From the NCBI GenBank assembly GCA_003523185.1, contig DPGN01000051.1, positions 23,793 to 49,997 of the forward strand: DNA of 26,205 bases, read 5' to 3'. The notes below the pieces were generated by a model. That model made no database searches. It worked only from the letters and a program-made list of their open reading frames with translations, and was not told the origin of the DNA. Each line of letters opens with the position of its first letter. Position 1 is the first letter of the stretch. A program made the position numbers and the translations under genes. The DNA comes from Halieaceae bacterium (lineage in GTDB: Bacteria; Pseudomonadota; Gammaproteobacteria; Pseudomonadales; Halieaceae). This document shows positions 6,863-16,300 of the stretch, one piece after another.

Positions 6863-9817
6863 ATGGACCGTAACTTGTTTGCCAAAAAACGTGTCTCGCT
6901 TGCCGTCTCTATTGCGCTCGGATCTGTAGCCGCGCTGCCAGTGGGCGCGCAGGAAGCCGAAAGCGCTGTTGATCAGATCATGGAGGAGGTGGTTGTCACC
7001 GGTATTCGATCAAGCCTGAAGCGCGCTATGGACACAAAACGCGACGCGACTGGCGTTGTCGACGCTATCACAGCAGAGGACATCGGCGACTTCCCCGATA
7101 CGAACCTAGCAGAAGCATTGCAGCGAATCACGGGCGTCTCTATCGACAGAACCCGTGGTGAGGGAGCCCGTGTCACAGTACGCGGCTTTGGGGCGGACTT
7201 TAACTTAGTCACATTAAACGGACGCCAAATGCCGACGCATAGCGGCTTCGGACGTTCATTTGACTTCGGTGATCTTGCATCAGAAGCGGTTTCAGGTGTG
7301 GAGGTCTATAAGACGGCACAATCTGACGTGCCAACGGGCGGTATCGGTGCGACGATCAATGTCCTTACAGCAAAACCACTTGACCGACCCGGCCTGAATT
7401 TTGCGGTAAATGCGAAAGGCGTTGTCGATAAGAGTACTCGATATGGTGATAGCGCTACCCCAGAGGTTGCCGTCCTGTTCTCTCAAACATTCCTAGATGA
7501 CACCATTGGCATTGCGGTTACGGGCTCATTCCAGGAGCGGCATTCGGGCGAGGCCTCAGGGCGAACCACTAGCTGGACTGAAAATCTCTCGATTGAAGAC
7601 AACGGAACAAATATTAACGCGCCTGCAGAGGGTGCAATTACGGCAACACCCCGAGAAACCACGTATGCGATAGACGAGTGGGAGCGGGTGCGGGAAAATG
7701 CGCAGATCACACTTCAGTGGCAACCCGTTGAGACCCTGACCGCGACACTCGACTACACCTATGCTCGCCTCGATCTTGAGCACACGGGTAATTCAGTCGG
7801 CACCTACTACAACCAAGCACGAGCCGAAGGGACCTACGTCACCATCGATAACGTTGCCAGTCCGCTTATCTATACCGAATCGAATATCGAACCCGATTTC
7901 GTAATGGCGGCTTTCGAAGACGCAACTATTAACGAGCGTAAAGGTCTAGGTCTGAATATCGCGTGGGATCCAACCGACCGACTTAGCCTGGAGTTGGACG
8001 TACATCAATCAAGCGCGACGACATCGCCTAAGGGTCGCCATGGGTCGAGCGGGATGGTGGCCATGTCTGCTTACGGCCGTGAGGTTGCCAGTACCGATTT
8101 CACACGAGAAATACCTATTCTCAGTGTTCAATTGGCTGATCCGTTGTCACCCGATGACCTTGCTATCTCTGGAAGTAAATTCACGAATAACTGGGCCGAC
8201 ATGGATTTAACGCAGGCTCAGTTAAAGGGAACCTTCAACTTTGATGAGAGTCTACGTCTAAATTTTGGACTGTCTCGCGTCGAAGTTGAGAACTATGCGG
8301 CTGCATCACTCGTTCAACGTGACAAGTGGGCTGCAAACGACTCTACTGCCTATGGAACAGTAGCCGACTTGGTGGTTCCTTCATCACTCAGCGGTGTTTT
8401 CACTGAATTGGGTGGCGGTGACGAGGTCAATCTTAATTTCTTCATGGCCGACCTGAGTGCGCTGGTTGATCGTGTCAATTATTTGAGTACCTTAAACCCG
8501 AATAACCCGCTTTATTACGACGAGATCTACGGTAACACTCCTGTCTTGAACGGTGATTGCGGGAACGCGTTTTGCCCCCAGTCCAACCCCAACAACGGTG
8601 AGAATGAGTTCTACGAGGATACTGACGCAGCATATCTTCAGTTGGCTTACAGCGGTTACGTCGTGGACCGCCCCTTCAATATTAGAGGTGGTGTGCGATA
8701 CGAGGAAACAGAAGTTGAATCCTTCACGCTGCTGCCTGTTTATGAAGGCATTGCTTGGGTAGGTGGCAACGAGTTTATCGTCCTGCAAGGTGATAAAACT
8801 CGCTCAACAGGTAGCTTTGCCAGCTACGATCATACATTGCCTTCGTTGGACTTTGACATTGAGTTAACCGACGACTTGGTTTTCCGCGCCTCGGCAAGTC
8901 AAACAATCGCTCGAGCAGGATTTGGCTCATTGACTGACGTGCCAACCGTCCCACTTTATGTGCCTTTAACGGGCGGCGTTGTCGACGATATTGATGTGTT
9001 CTACGGTGACCCCGGAATACTCCCTTATGAAGCCGATAATTACGATGTATCGCTCGAGTATTACTACGATGATGCCAGCTACATTTCGGTTGGTTACTTT
9101 GAGAAGGAAGTTGCTAACTGGATCGGCAGCGACGAAATCCGTGGAGTCGTGTACGACGAAAACCTGGTCCACCCAGGTTCTGGTGAAAATTCGCTGTACG
9201 CTGCTGCAGTAGCTGCCCTCGGTGGGGGCTCGGCAGGTGCTATTCGCGAGTACGTTCTCGCGAACTTTGCTGATCAACCGGGTGTTGATGCTGCAAACGG
9301 GATCATCACAGGTGTGGTCGGTCGTGATGACCCGCTGGTTGTGAACCAAGGCTTCGCATTTAACAGCGACCGTATCGAAAACATCGATGGCATCGAGATA
9401 GCCTGGCAGCACAACTTCGGTGAAACAGGCTTTGGCTTCATTGCTAACGCAACCATTGTAAACGGCACGACAGAGTACGATAACTCCTCGGCGCTCGCTC
9501 AGAACGCCCTCGGCGGTCTCAGCGACACCCACAACCTCGTGATGTTCTATGACAAGCACGGCCTCCAGGTAAGAGCTGCTTATAACTGGAGAGATACCTT
9601 CTTCACCGGAAACGCCGCTCAGCCCTCTTACGTGCGTGAGTACGATCAATGGGACGGCAACATCACCTATGAAGTGACTGACTCGCTGATCGTCTATGTG
9701 GAAGGGATTAACTTGACCAACAACACCTTCAGGTCATACGGCAGAAGCGAGCTTCAGGTGTACGCGGCTGGCCAACAAGGCGCTCGTTACAATATTGGTT
9801 TCCGATACAATCTGTAA
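6863..9817 (+). CDS. TonB-dependent outer-membrane receptor (Xanthomonas/Caulobacter type)
   Basis: A 984-residue outer-membrane transporter. A signal peptide of about 29 residues ends at VGAQ-EA. The TonB-box-like EEVVVTGIR at 41-49 is followed by a plug domain of about 55-175 (DAITAEDIGDFPDTNLAEAL, then VRGFG near 106 and LNGRQMPT near 118). The rest is a 22-strand-type barrel rich in Tyr/Asn and Gly loops. The N-terminal pattern matches the TonB-Xanth-Caul group, often used for oligosaccharide import. It ends YNIGFRYNL, so the last residue is Leu rather than the aromatic residue usual for barrel proteins. It stands between a divergent GH3 operon and the SapC/cupin/halogenase operon; a beta-glucan oligosaccharide substrate is inferred from that context. 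It has its own terminator, so it is probably monocistronic. Confidence 0.93.
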   Translation: MDRNLFAKKRVSLAVSIALGSVAALPVGAQEAESAVDQIMEEVVVTGIRSSLKRAMDTKRDATGVVDAITAEDIGDFPDTNLAEALQRITGVSIDRTRGEGARVTVRGFGADFNLVTLNGRQMPTHSGFGRSFDFGDLASEAVSGVEVYKTAQSDVPTGGIGATINVLTAKPLDRPGLNFAVNAKGVVDKSTRYGDSATPEVAVLFSQTFLDDTIGIAVTGSFQERHSGEASGRTTSWTENLSIEDNGTNINAPAEGAITATPRETTYAIDEWERVRENAQITLQWQPVETLTATLDYTYARLDLEHTGNSVGTYYNQARAEGTYVTIDNVASPLIYTESNIEPDFVMAAFEDATINERKGLGLNIAWDPTDRLSLELDVHQSSATTSPKGRHGSSGMVAMSAYGREVASTDFTREIPILSVQLADPLSPDDLAISGSKFTNNWADMDLTQAQLKGTFNFDESLRLNFGLSRVEVENYAAASLVQRDKWAANDSTAYGTVADLVVPSSLSGVFTELGGGDEVNLNFFMADLSALVDRVNYLSTLNPNNPLYYDEIYGNTPVLNGDCGNAFCPQSNPNNGENEFYEDTDAAYLQLAYSGYVVDRPFNIRGGVRYEETEVESFTLLPVYEGIAWVGGNEFIVLQGDKTRSTGSFASYDHTLPSLDFDIELTDDLVFRASASQTIARAGFGSLTDVPTVPLYVPLTGGVVDDIDVFYGDPGILPYEADNYDVSLEYYYDDASYISVGYFEKEVANWIGSDEIRGVVYDENLVHPGSGENSLYAAAVAALGGGSAGAIREYVLANFADQPGVDAANGIITGVVGRDDPLVVNQGFAFNSDRIENIDGIEIAWQHNFGETGFGFIANATIVNGTTEYDNSSALAQNALGGLSDTHNLVMFYDKHGLQVRAAYNWRDTFFTGNAAQPSYVREYDQWDGNITYEVTDSLIVYVEGINLTNNTFRSYGRSELQVYAAGQQGARYNIGFRYNL

Positions 9818-9832
9818 TCGCACGGGACAGCC

Positions 9833-9860
9833 AAAAAGCCGCCTCTTAGGCGGCTTTTTT
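9833..9860 (+). terminator. Rho-independent terminator after TonB receptor
   Basis: AAAAAGCCGCC (9833-9843) pairs with GGCGGCTTTTT (9849-9859) around a TCTTA loop and runs into a T-tract. It separates the receptor gene from the SapC operon. Confidence 0.92.
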
Positions 9861-9865
9861 CTGCC

Positions 9866-9894
9866 TTCGATTTCTTAATAGCTACGCGTACACT
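9866..9894 (+). promoter_or_regulatory. Possible promoter of the SapC-cupin-halogenase operon
   Basis: TACACT (9889-9894) is a fair -10 box; 17 bp upstream is TTCGAT, a poor -35. It lies between the receptor's terminator and the SapC ATG at 9925, where a promoter is expected. The position supports it more than the sequence does. Confidence 0.3.
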
Positions 9895-9924
9895 AGCCCG
9901 CGTGAAGTCCAGTAAACTCAAAGC

Positions 9925-10668
9925 ATGCCAAATATTCAAAAACTGAACAGCAGAGATCACGGGGACGTTGGTATCATTGAGGATGCTAGCGAATTCGCAG
10001 GAACGATATATGCGCCTGTTATGCCAAATGAATTCAGGTCGCTCCAGAGCTGCTTCCCGCTTCTTTTCACAAAGCACACCGACACCGAAATAGTGCAACC
10101 CGTGGCGCTTTTTGGCCTAGAGGCCGGTGAAAATCTCTTCATCGCTGACGGGAAATGGCAGTCACCCTATGTCCCAATGTTACTTCAACGAGGTCCACTG
10201 CTTATTGGTACTGACCCTTCGGATAACGGTGAAGATGCGACTCGATTCGTAGCAATCAACTATGATCACAGCAGCGTCAGTCGTACTGAGGGAATAAAAC
10301 TATTCACTAATGAGGGTGAAAATTCGCCTTACCTAGATCGCTTAGCGACATTATTAGAGGGAATTCACCAAGGAGCCAAACAAGCAGAAGAGTTCACCCA
10401 ATTACTCTCGCACTTGGATCTTATCTCCCCTTTAAACTTTCAGATACCGCTTGCTAACGGCAAAACATTGGAGCTCACGGGGTTACACGGCATAGACGAC
10501 GAAAAGCTCCATACGGCTGATGACGGCACAATCATAGAATTGCAACGCCACGGTTATTTATCATCGTGCTTCATGATGATTGCCTCGCTGTCGCAGTTGA
10601 AGCAGCTGATCCATCTCAAAAATCAGCGGTTGCATGGCGGTATAGCCGCGTCCGGCGAGCATGACTAG
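9925..10668 (+). CDS. SapC family protein
   Basis: A 247-residue soluble protein without a signal peptide. Family-type features are the opening Val/Ile-Tyr-Ala-Pro-Val-Met-Pro-x-Glu-Phe segment (about 29-37), PVALFGLEAGENLF near 60, WQSPYVPMLLQRGP near 78 and the C-terminal FMMIASLSQLKQLIHLKNQR. SapC is named after a Campylobacter S-layer locus gene, but its biochemical role is not established. In marine gammaproteobacteria and Caulobacterales it recurs next to TonB receptors, cupin-8 proteins and flavin halogenases, as here. Its stop overlaps the cupin start by 8 bp, so translation is coupled. It may be an adaptor or substrate-binding partner of the two oxidative enzymes downstream; that is a guess. 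Confidence 0.85.
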   Translation: MPNIQKLNSRDHGDVGIIEDASEFAGTIYAPVMPNEFRSLQSCFPLLFTKHTDTEIVQPVALFGLEAGENLFIADGKWQSPYVPMLLQRGPLLIGTDPSDNGEDATRFVAINYDHSSVSRTEGIKLFTNEGENSPYLDRLATLLEGIHQGAKQAEEFTQLLSHLDLISPLNFQIPLANGKTLELTGLHGIDDEKLHTADDGTIIELQRHGYLSSCFMMIASLSQLKQLIHLKNQRLHGGIAASGEHD

Positions 10669-11581
10669 CCCCATACGAGAGGTTAATGCCCAAAGCGATC
10701 ACCCAATTGAGCCTTCACTGTTGCTGGCCAGTGAACCGTGGGTTGCACGTGGTTTTGCCAACTCATGGCCTTCAGTCAAACGATCTCAAATCTCAGACAA
10801 AGATTTTTTATCGTACCTAGGGTCTTGTTATCGCGGCGCTCCGATAACAGCCATTGTTGCGGAAGCCCAGCACAAAGGCCGCTATTTTTATAACGAGGAT
10901 TTGACGGGTTTTAACTTCTATCCCTTAAAGACCTCGCTTGATAAGTTCATTGCACAGCTTATCGCTTTGAAGGCACAGGCAGACGCGCCAAGCGTGTACG
11001 TCGGATCGACTGCCATTGATCCCCTACTCCCAACATTAAATGATCACAAGGCCTTAGCTGGTGTCCTACCAAATGCAACCACCAGTCTATGGCTTGGCAA
11101 TCGAAGTCGGATCGCCGCCCACTTCGACTTCCCAAGAAATATCGCCTGTTGTGTGTCGGGACGAAGGCGTTTTACCCTGTTCCCTCCCGATCAAGTAGCC
11201 AATTTGTACATTGGCCCCTGGAACATCACACCAGCGGGACAGCCAATCAGTCTGGTGGATCTACATTCGCCCGATTTTTCTCGTTTTCCAAACTTTCAGC
11301 AAGCGCTCGATACAATGGTCACAGTTGATCTTGAACCTGGCGACGCTTTGTACATTCCTAGTTTTTGGTGGCATCACGTGGAAGGTTTGTCGGCCATAAA
11401 TGCGTTGATCAACTTCTGGTGGCATGAGACGGGCTCAAAAACCGCATCGACTATCGATTTGCTAAAATCAAATGCAGGTGTCATTCACGCCTTGCCACCA
11501 GCACAGCGACAGGCGATGAAAGCGTTTTATGATCACTATGTTTTCTCTGATGAAACCGATCCCGAGTACTTACCAAAGTAA
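10661..11581 (+). CDS. Cupin-8 / JmjC-like Fe(II) oxygenase family protein
   Basis: A 306-residue cupin-like protein. The double-stranded beta-helix core runs from about 135 to 260. It has an HxD iron-binding pair, His154 and Asp156 in IAAHFDFPRN, followed by the family segment SGRRRFTLFPPDQ near 166. The distal histidine is His238 or His239 in YIPSFWWHHVEG. This facial triad is what Fe(II)/2-oxoglutarate-dependent protein hydroxylases of the JmjC/FIH type use; an Arg or Lys for 2-oxoglutarate binding cannot be fixed by eye. The start ATG overlaps the SapC stop. It sits 72 bp upstream of the halogenase on the same strand. The set SapC, cupin-8 and halogenase suggests a shared pathway, perhaps oxidative modification of a protein or small molecule. 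The substrate is unknown. Confidence 0.87.
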   Translation: MTSPIREVNAQSDHPIEPSLLLASEPWVARGFANSWPSVKRSQISDKDFLSYLGSCYRGAPITAIVAEAQHKGRYFYNEDLTGFNFYPLKTSLDKFIAQLIALKAQADAPSVYVGSTAIDPLLPTLNDHKALAGVLPNATTSLWLGNRSRIAAHFDFPRNIACCVSGRRRFTLFPPDQVANLYIGPWNITPAGQPISLVDLHSPDFSRFPNFQQALDTMVTVDLEPGDALYIPSFWWHHVEGLSAINALINFWWHETGSKTASTIDLLKSNAGVIHALPPAQRQAMKAFYDHYVFSDETDPEYLPK

Positions 11582-11653
11582 CGGGAGCAATTAAGCACCA
11601 TCCAAAATTGAGTGCCCCAATTAAAGGTGAGATCCATTTAGGTACGTTTAACT

Positions 11654-13156
11654 ATGTCGAAAGAAGTTAACAATGTAGTGATTGCCGGTGGCGGTACAGC
11701 CGGCTGGATGGCAGCAGCAGCCCTCGCCAAGCTGGTGGCTAGACCGTTGTCGATCACACTCATCGAGTCGGAAGAGATTGGCACCGTCGGTGTGGGGGAA
11801 GCCACTATTCCCTCAATTTTAACGATTAATCGTATGCTTAAAATTCCAGAACCCGACTTCATCAAGCTCACCAGCGGAACCTTCAAGCTCGGAATCAAAT
11901 TCGAGAACTGGCGTCGTCAGGGTGAATCGTACATTCACTCCTTTGGAGATACGGGCAAAGGCTCTTGGGCTGCAGGTTTCCACCACTTTTGGCTGAAAGG
12001 CAAAGAGGCAGGAATCGACCATGATTACGGCGACTATTGCGCCGAACTAAAGGCGGCAGAGCAAGAAAAATTCGCCATTACCAGTCAGCGCCCACTCAAC
12101 TACGCCTACCACCTTGATGCTGCAAAATATGCGCAGTATTTGCGGTCAATGGCCGAAGCGCATGGGGTGAAACGCGTAGAGGGCAGAATTACATCAGTCA
12201 CTACCGATGAGGATGGTTACATCACCTCACTCGACATTAACGATGGTGTTAGACAAGTCGACGGTGACTTTTTCATAGACTGCACGGGCTTTCGAGCGCT
12301 TCTTTCTGGAGGCGCCCTCGGCGTTGCTTATGATGACTGGACACACTGGCTACCAGCCAATCGAGCCTGGGCGGTGCAGAGTGAGCTCAACGAGCCGCCC
12401 AAGCCCTACACCCGCTCGATTGCGCACACGGTAGGATGGCAATGGCGAATACCGCTTCAGCATCGCGCCGGGAACGGTTTGGTCTACAGCTCCGAATTTA
12501 TGACGGAGGAGGATGCGCGGGCCCTTCTAGTCCGTAACGTCAATGACCGCCTCATCACCGATCCCAGGCCAATACGATTTACCACAGGCCAGCGAGCGAA
12601 ATACTGGGAGAAAAACTGCGTCGCTCTGGGACTGGCCAGCGGTTTCATTGAGCCCTTAGAGTCAACAAGTATCCACATGATCCAAAATGGAATAATGTGG
12701 CTTCTTCTCATGTTCCCCGACACAACCATCGAGGGCAGCACGGTCAATGAATATAATCAGCGGATACGATCAGAGGCTGAGTACATCCGAGATTTCATAG
12801 TGCTGCATTACACCGTTAACGAACGTCACGGTGAGCCATTTTGGGACTACTGCCGCAATATGGCGCTTCCTGAGTCACTTTCGCACCGTATAGAGTTGTT
12901 CACACGCACTGGACGTATTTTTCAGGCGCAGGATGACATATTCACCGAGAACTCATGGGTCCAGGTTCTGCTAGGCCAAGGCGTTACCCCCCAGTCATAC
13001 CACAATATCACTGACTCGCTGACGCCGCCTCAGCTCGAGGAGTTCCTGTCGGGCATTCGCCATGAGGTGAACCAAACCGTTTCAGGTCTGCCAGCACACG
13101 GTGATTTTATTCAGAGTCTTATCCGACACACAGAGTTGAGAGCCGCTAGTAGCTAA
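11654..13156 (+). CDS. Flavin-dependent halogenase (tryptophan halogenase family)
   Basis: A 500-residue FAD enzyme of the tryptophan-halogenase family. The Rossmann motif VVIAGGGTAGWMAAAAL is at 8-24. GVGEATIPS is at 46-54. The lysine aligning with the catalytic one of PrnA is Lys78 in GTFKLGIKF. The halogenase signature WxWxIP appears as WQWRIP at 262-267, and the conserved Glu is Glu336 in FIEPLESTSIH. All residues needed for hypohalous-acid chemistry therefore seem present. Characterised relatives from Brevundimonas and Xanthomonas receptor loci halogenate free indole in vitro and favour bromide; their natural substrates are not known. The 'tryptophan' label should not be taken as function. 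No flavin reductase is in the window, so FADH2 must come from elsewhere. Last gene of the operon; a terminator follows at 13266. Confidence 0.9.
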   Translation: MSKEVNNVVIAGGGTAGWMAAAALAKLVARPLSITLIESEEIGTVGVGEATIPSILTINRMLKIPEPDFIKLTSGTFKLGIKFENWRRQGESYIHSFGDTGKGSWAAGFHHFWLKGKEAGIDHDYGDYCAELKAAEQEKFAITSQRPLNYAYHLDAAKYAQYLRSMAEAHGVKRVEGRITSVTTDEDGYITSLDINDGVRQVDGDFFIDCTGFRALLSGGALGVAYDDWTHWLPANRAWAVQSELNEPPKPYTRSIAHTVGWQWRIPLQHRAGNGLVYSSEFMTEEDARALLVRNVNDRLITDPRPIRFTTGQRAKYWEKNCVALGLASGFIEPLESTSIHMIQNGIMWLLLMFPDTTIEGSTVNEYNQRIRSEAEYIRDFIVLHYTVNERHGEPFWDYCRNMALPESLSHRIELFTRTGRIFQAQDDIFTENSWVQVLLGQGVTPQSYHNITDSLTPPQLEEFLSGIRHEVNQTVSGLPAHGDFIQSLIRHTELRAASS

Positions 13157-13265
13157 ACTGACGCGAACAACGCTTTCTATCCTTGGATCACTACGCTTAC
13201 AGACTGGTGCTTGGTAGTGTAGGCCCCGCGTTTTCAGCGACTTGCTGCGTAAAGGTTTGCGGAAC

Positions 13266-13295
13266 AAAAAAAGGGGACAAATGTCCCCTTTGTTT
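13266..13295. terminator. Bidirectional terminator between halogenase and GH16
   Basis: AAAGGGGACA (13270-13279) pairs with TGTCCCCTTT (13282-13291), preceded by an A-run from 13266. It can stop transcription from both convergent genes; read on the minus strand it ends in seven T. Otherwise I see nothing in the 165 bp between the two genes. Confidence 0.9.
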
Positions 13296-13321
13296 GGTAG
13301 TTCACCAATTAAGGCTCGCTC

Positions 13322-16300
13322 TCAGTCCTCTTCTTCTGCGAGACCCGCGCCATTTACAGAAATCACGACGTCACTAACAATGACCGGCGCGTCGCGCGTA
13401 TTTAGGTACATGAGGAAGTTGTTATAAACAAATCCTTCTAGTGCCGGAACTACGATTTCATACTCCACCACGTCCGTACCTGTCACAGTGACGGCATCTG
13501 TCGCGAACAGCGGCTCGTTGTCGGGGTGCGGTGCCTTTTCGAATACAAATCGAACGTCTACTGGCACTGGATCTGAGCCATCGCCTGGGTCCGGTATCGC
13601 GGCGCTGAATGTAATCTTGCCACCACGCGGGAGTTCGATTGGATACAAGTCCTCCTCAGAATTTCCAAATCCACCCCAGCCCTCTGCCGAGCTTGGGAAC
13701 TCAAAGGCCCCGGTGTCGCTGTCATACGTGGTATTACCGAACTGGTTCTCACCAAATGTTGCTGCAATCAAATCGCATGCGTCGCGATAGCGATAGACAT
13801 TAACATTTGCCAACTCGACGCCAACACCACCTGTGGCAACATAAAACAACGGGCCGTTGTTGAATGTGTTAGCAGGCAATGATAGAGGCGGAATCTGTGC
13901 CGTGTACCTCTTAAGCTCGGCACTGTCGATCGTGACCAAGTCAGTAGAATGAGAAGGCTGGTTGTTTGGGTGCGGCGCAAACTCCACGACGAACCTTACA
14001 TTGGCAGGGCCATCAACGTCGAACGAGGGGACCCCAGCATCGAATGTATAGAATCCACCATTTGGGAACTCCATGGGAAAGAGGTCCTCATTACTATTCG
14101 CAAAACCACCCCAACCATCACCATTCGGCGCACCCTGTGGCCAGGTATACACACCGTTCGTAATAGACGTGCCTCCAAATGAAAACTCCATGTTTGCGGC
14201 GCCTAGTAGCTTCGGTGGCGCAGGGCACCCCAGCGCAACTGGGTCATTCTCATAACGCACGTTTCTAATTTCAAAAGAGAGACCAGCTTGTGGCTCTACT
14301 GGATACAATGCTAAGGCTGTTTGAACCGCCTCGATATCAAGAGTCGCACCCAGAGCATTACCATCTGGTCCTAAATTGGGTGAGGCCAGCAAGTCTGGGA
14401 CTGGAATCTCCACCAAGAACCATTCGTTGGGCACAATTTCGGAAATGTAGGGCGAGAGGGACATCTCACCCGTGCCTTGCGGGTAGGTATTTTCCACCTT
14501 GAAAGTTAAGCCTGCATCAAGGGTTGGCTCTGGAGCCTTGAGCTCAAAGCGCAATACGCCCGTATCTTCATAGGCTGAGAGATCCACCCCTGGCTCAGGT
14601 GATCGTACGTACCAGACACCGAAGGCGTTGAGGTTAAAGGTAACAAGTAAACCCTCGGAGTTGTTACTCCACGTGATGTGATTCAGGCTATTAGATTCGT
14701 AGTAAGGCACCGCAAAGTCGTCGCGCGAGTCCGCAGCACCAATGCCCAGCAATGACCAGTAGCCACCCGCTAGACCGAGCTCATCGAGCACGACCAACGT
14801 AGACCCATCACCCTCAACCGCGGGCGGTTTGATGCCGCACCCTCGCTTATAAGGCGTACCGCACTTCAAGCTTATATTACGCAGTTTGAGCGACGCTGCT
14901 GCCGTAGGCTCTACCACCATCAAATTTATAACCGACTGGAGGTTGAGCGCACCTTCGGTACCGTTGGGGGTATTCACAAAGTCTTTTACCGGAATGCTGT
15001 AGGAGAACCACTCGTCCTTGGGCAAGTCCGATACAGACAACGTCTGCTGCCCGAACGCCGGATAACCGCTGTCCATCTTGATCAGCAAATCACTAAACGG
15101 TGCGGTACCGCTAGAATCAATATACATCTCAAACTTCAGCTCACCAGCGCCATAAAAATTGGTCAGTTCAAACGGGAGATCATCTGCAGCGTTGATTACA
15201 GCGTTACCACCACCTGTGCTAACAATGCTTACCGCAGCTTCATCCGCTGACACCGCAATAGCGCCGTCGTTGGCGAAACCAACCTCAGCAACAAGCTCGC
15301 GCTCACCTGAGGGCCACGTAAGCGTTTCTAGCCCGGCGTCACCAAACAGTACAGACTCGTACGCGTAAGCCTCAGATGGTCCGGGGACAAACGCGTCTGG
15401 CGTAGCAGGGTCTTCGGCATCCCGGTTGGCATTCTCATTACAACCAACGCCGCCAGGCGCCCCTTCTTGGCATTTGTATACTCGAATGTAGTCAACTTCC
15501 AAGGTAGAACCATCGACATCCGCGTTATTGACCCATACAGGTCCGTTACCACCAACCGCGAGGTTAACAATCAAATGGAAGTCTTGGTTAAACGGTGCCG
15601 ATGGATCGGCAGCCAACTCATAACCTGACTCGTTATCCTTGAAGAAATAGCTGTAGTACGACTCCGCCTTTACCGTGCGCAAGTGCTCGCCGTCCACGTA
15701 CCACCGCAAAAAGTCACTGCTCCACTCCAACGCGTAGGTATGCCATTGCGATGCATCATCAACATCAGCTGGCGCTGTAACAATTTGATTCTGTGGCCAC
15801 TCGAAGCCATGGTGTGCAGCCATGAAAACGCCTTGGTTTTCCGTGCCCGCGTTGACCACCTCCATGATATCCACTTCGCCACTCGCAGCCCAAGTACCGT
15901 ACGGTGAGTCAGATGGCATCATCCAAATGGCAGACCACAGGCCTTGGCCCGCTGCCGCCTTCGCACGCATTTCAACTCGACCGTATTTGAAATCGAACTT
16001 GCCGATCGAGCGCATTCGCGAGGAGGTGTAGGGCAAACCACCCGCTTGCTCCTCTTTAGCAGTGATGACAAGAACGCTCTCGTCCTGCCCGTCAATGTCA
16101 GCTACACCAATGGTCGCGTTGTCAGGCTGGTACCACTGCCGCTCGCCATTTCCCCAGCCAGCTGGCAAACCATAATCGGAGCCATCACCGAGCTGGAACG
16201 TCCAATTGCTCTCGTCGACACTACTGCCGTCAAATTCATCAGACCAAACGAGTCCCCACTCTTCCTCTGTCTCCTCCACATAGAAGGCAGTTGTCTCGGG

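Noticed and set aside
8966..9649. 227-codon open frame antisense to the TonB receptor
   Set aside because: It lies wholly inside a strongly supported receptor gene, has no ribosome site or family-like motif, and is explained by codon bias of the opposite strand.
11582..11653. Partial inverted repeats with CAATT/AATTG arms between cupin and halogenase
   Set aside because: Arms of five bases in AT-rich sequence are expected by chance, and no T-run follows.
13949..14255. Overlapping plus-strand frames opposite the GH16 repeats
   Set aside because: They are shadow frames on the opposite strand of repeated GH16 modules; no start signals or domains.
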